DNA of 64,000 nt, taken from contig OZ242030.1 in NCBI GenBank assembly GCA_965205055.1, positions 868,001-932,000 on the forward strand. Direction: 5' to 3'. The DNA comes from CBDBBY01 sp965205055. GTDB lineage: Bacteria > Pseudomonadota > Alphaproteobacteria > Rhodobacterales > Rhodobacteraceae. The position numbers were made by a program, and so were the translations under genes. Each line of letters starts with the position of its first letter. The stretch's first letter is position 1. The notes beneath the pieces are model-generated. The model had not been told where the DNA came from, made no database searches, and worked only from the letters and a program-made list of their open reading frames with translations. Shown piece by piece: positions 63,236 to 64,000 of the stretch.

Positions 63236-64000
63236 TCATTGCTGCGACATAGCGATGACTCCAATCGCAGCGACAATCAAGGCAATTCCTAAAGGCGCGC
63301 GCACCATTTTGCCAAGCATAGGAAATTTTTCGGATATCATCACCAAAGTCGCCAGGCCCATCCACGCCAAATTCATCGTGCCGCCCGCGACCGCAACGAA
63401 CATCAATACCCAGCAGCAACCCAGGCAGTCCGCTCCCAGCCGAACTCCGACCCTGAATTCGCTGCGTCCGTCATCGCGCCAGACCGACATGAACCGCGTC
63501 AGCGGATGCTGGCAATGCGTCAAGCAGTTCTTTTTCAGCGGCGTGAACTGATACAGTCCTGCCAACAACAATAGCGCGGCCGTGGCGTGCTGTTCCGAAA
63601 TAATGCCGCCGGAGAAAGTCGAAAGCCGCGAATGCATCATGAACTGAACGGCGGTCGCGGCGACCGAAAAAAGCAGCCAGACGATCCCGTATCCCGCCAA
63701 GAGAAGAAAAAATCCGATTTGCGATCCTGCCCCCGCCGAAAGCAGATTTTCGTACGTCTTCAATGCCGGAACGAATGTCGGCATCATCATGGCGCCTACC
63801 ATGATCGACCACATTGCGAACACGGCAGGCACGCCTGCCGAACCAGGATCGATCCGGCAAATTTCCGTCCAAAGATCCAGTCCGTATGCGAGGAAGTCTG
63901 ACCACTGCAGAGGAGGCAGGCTGATTGTGAACAAGGCGATCCACGAGGCAATCACCATCAGGTAGAAGGCAATCCAGCTGAAGCCGGAAAGCCGATCTGA
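63236..64000 (-). CDS. DUF2182 integral membrane protein, 5' partial
   Basis: The frame is open to the window end, so the N-terminus is missing; the first internal ATG is at 63958. About five or six hydrophobic segments are visible. MWSIMVGAMMMPTFVPAL, YQFTPLKKNCLTHCQHP and the ADCLGCCWVLMFVAVAGGTMNL segment are DUF2182 hallmarks; His and Cys residues near membrane ends suggest metal binding. It precedes the DUF1326 gene on the same strand. Confidence 0.88.
   Translation of the reverse strand, partial: SDRLSGFSWIAFYLMVIASWIALFTISLPPLQWSDFLAYGLDLWTEICRIDPGSAGVPAVFAMWSIMVGAMMMPTFVPALKTYENLLSAGAGSQIGFFLLLAGYGIVWLLFSVAATAVQFMMHSRLSTFSGGIISEQHATAALLLLAGLYQFTPLKKNCLTHCQHPLTRFMSVWRDDGRSEFRVGVRLGADCLGCCWVLMFVAVAGGTMNLAWMGLATLVMISEKFPMLGKMVRAPLGIALIVAAIGVIAMSQQ

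Noticed and set aside
1..64000. CRISPR arrays, rRNA genes or a replication origin
   Set aside because: No regularly spaced repeats, no rRNA-like stretches and no DnaA-box clusters were seen on reading through the window.

Overview
The window looks like chromosome of a marine-type alphaproteobacterium. It is GC-rich by eye (not computed) and gene-dense, with many ATGA or TGATG stop/start overlaps. It carries a DMSP demethylase (dmdA) next to an AcuI-type reductase, two formylglycine sulfatases with a tripartite tricarboxylate transporter, malate synthase G, a large MscS-type channel, and three different ABC importers for small organic compounds. All stop codons behave as in code 11. I cannot name the genus from the sequence.

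Layout. (1) 1-1036: 3' part of a trypsin-fold protein with a degenerate catalytic triad. (2) 1737-15370: a carbohydrate catabolic locus with a TIM-barrel isomerase, two PfkB kinases, an FGGY kinase, an aldo/keto reductase, a BtpA/SgcQ protein, an M42 peptidase-like protein, a FucU-type mutarotase and a complete sugar ABC importer. It resembles the E. coli sgc gene set, but an ABC importer replaces the PTS. The importer's binding-protein gene has a 19-bp tandem duplication that puts its best start codon out of frame. (3) 15418-19183: cobalt-type nitrile hydratase (alpha, beta, activator), then glnB and glnA. (4) 19401-26307: Dpp/Opp-type importer and a nitrilase-superfamily amidase. (5) 26363-27064: debris of a secreted-protein gene, a small inverted-repeat element and tRNA-Ser(GGA). 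(6) 27220-34687: two divergent sulfatase operons around a MarR regulator, with a perfect 18-bp palindrome between them, plus TctABC-type transport genes and a metallo-beta-lactamase-fold hydrolase. (7) 34688-36383: a gene-poor stretch with a 150-bp MITE-like element and a hicAB pair whose toxin has an internal stop. (8) 36617-44163: DMT transporter, acyl-CoA dehydrogenase and a complete Liv-type importer. (9) 44442-50966: mobile-element damage. An IS1634-family element with a 136-bp target duplication splits a higA antitoxin gene, and the neighbouring higB toxin is frameshifted. An ISKra4-family element with an 8-bp target duplication splits the ATPase gene of an ATPase/DUF4276 pair. (10) 51464-64000: housekeeping and marine-carbon genes: peroxiredoxin, class II aldolase-like, AlaX, MscS, cysteine synthase, malate synthase G, acuI, dmdA, DUF1326 and DUF2182.

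How the parts work together. The transport and catabolic sets import and break down a sugar, peptides or related compounds, branched-chain-amino-acid-like compounds, sulfated organics and DMSP. Nitrile hydratase and the amidase could release ammonia, which GlnB and GlnA handle. In all three ABC loci a strong hairpin lies just after the solute-binding-protein gene, consistent with unequal expression of binding protein and permeases. The accessory stretches 26.3-26.8, 34.7-36.4 and 44.4-50.3 kb record recent insertion and decay of toxin-antitoxin and possible defence genes.
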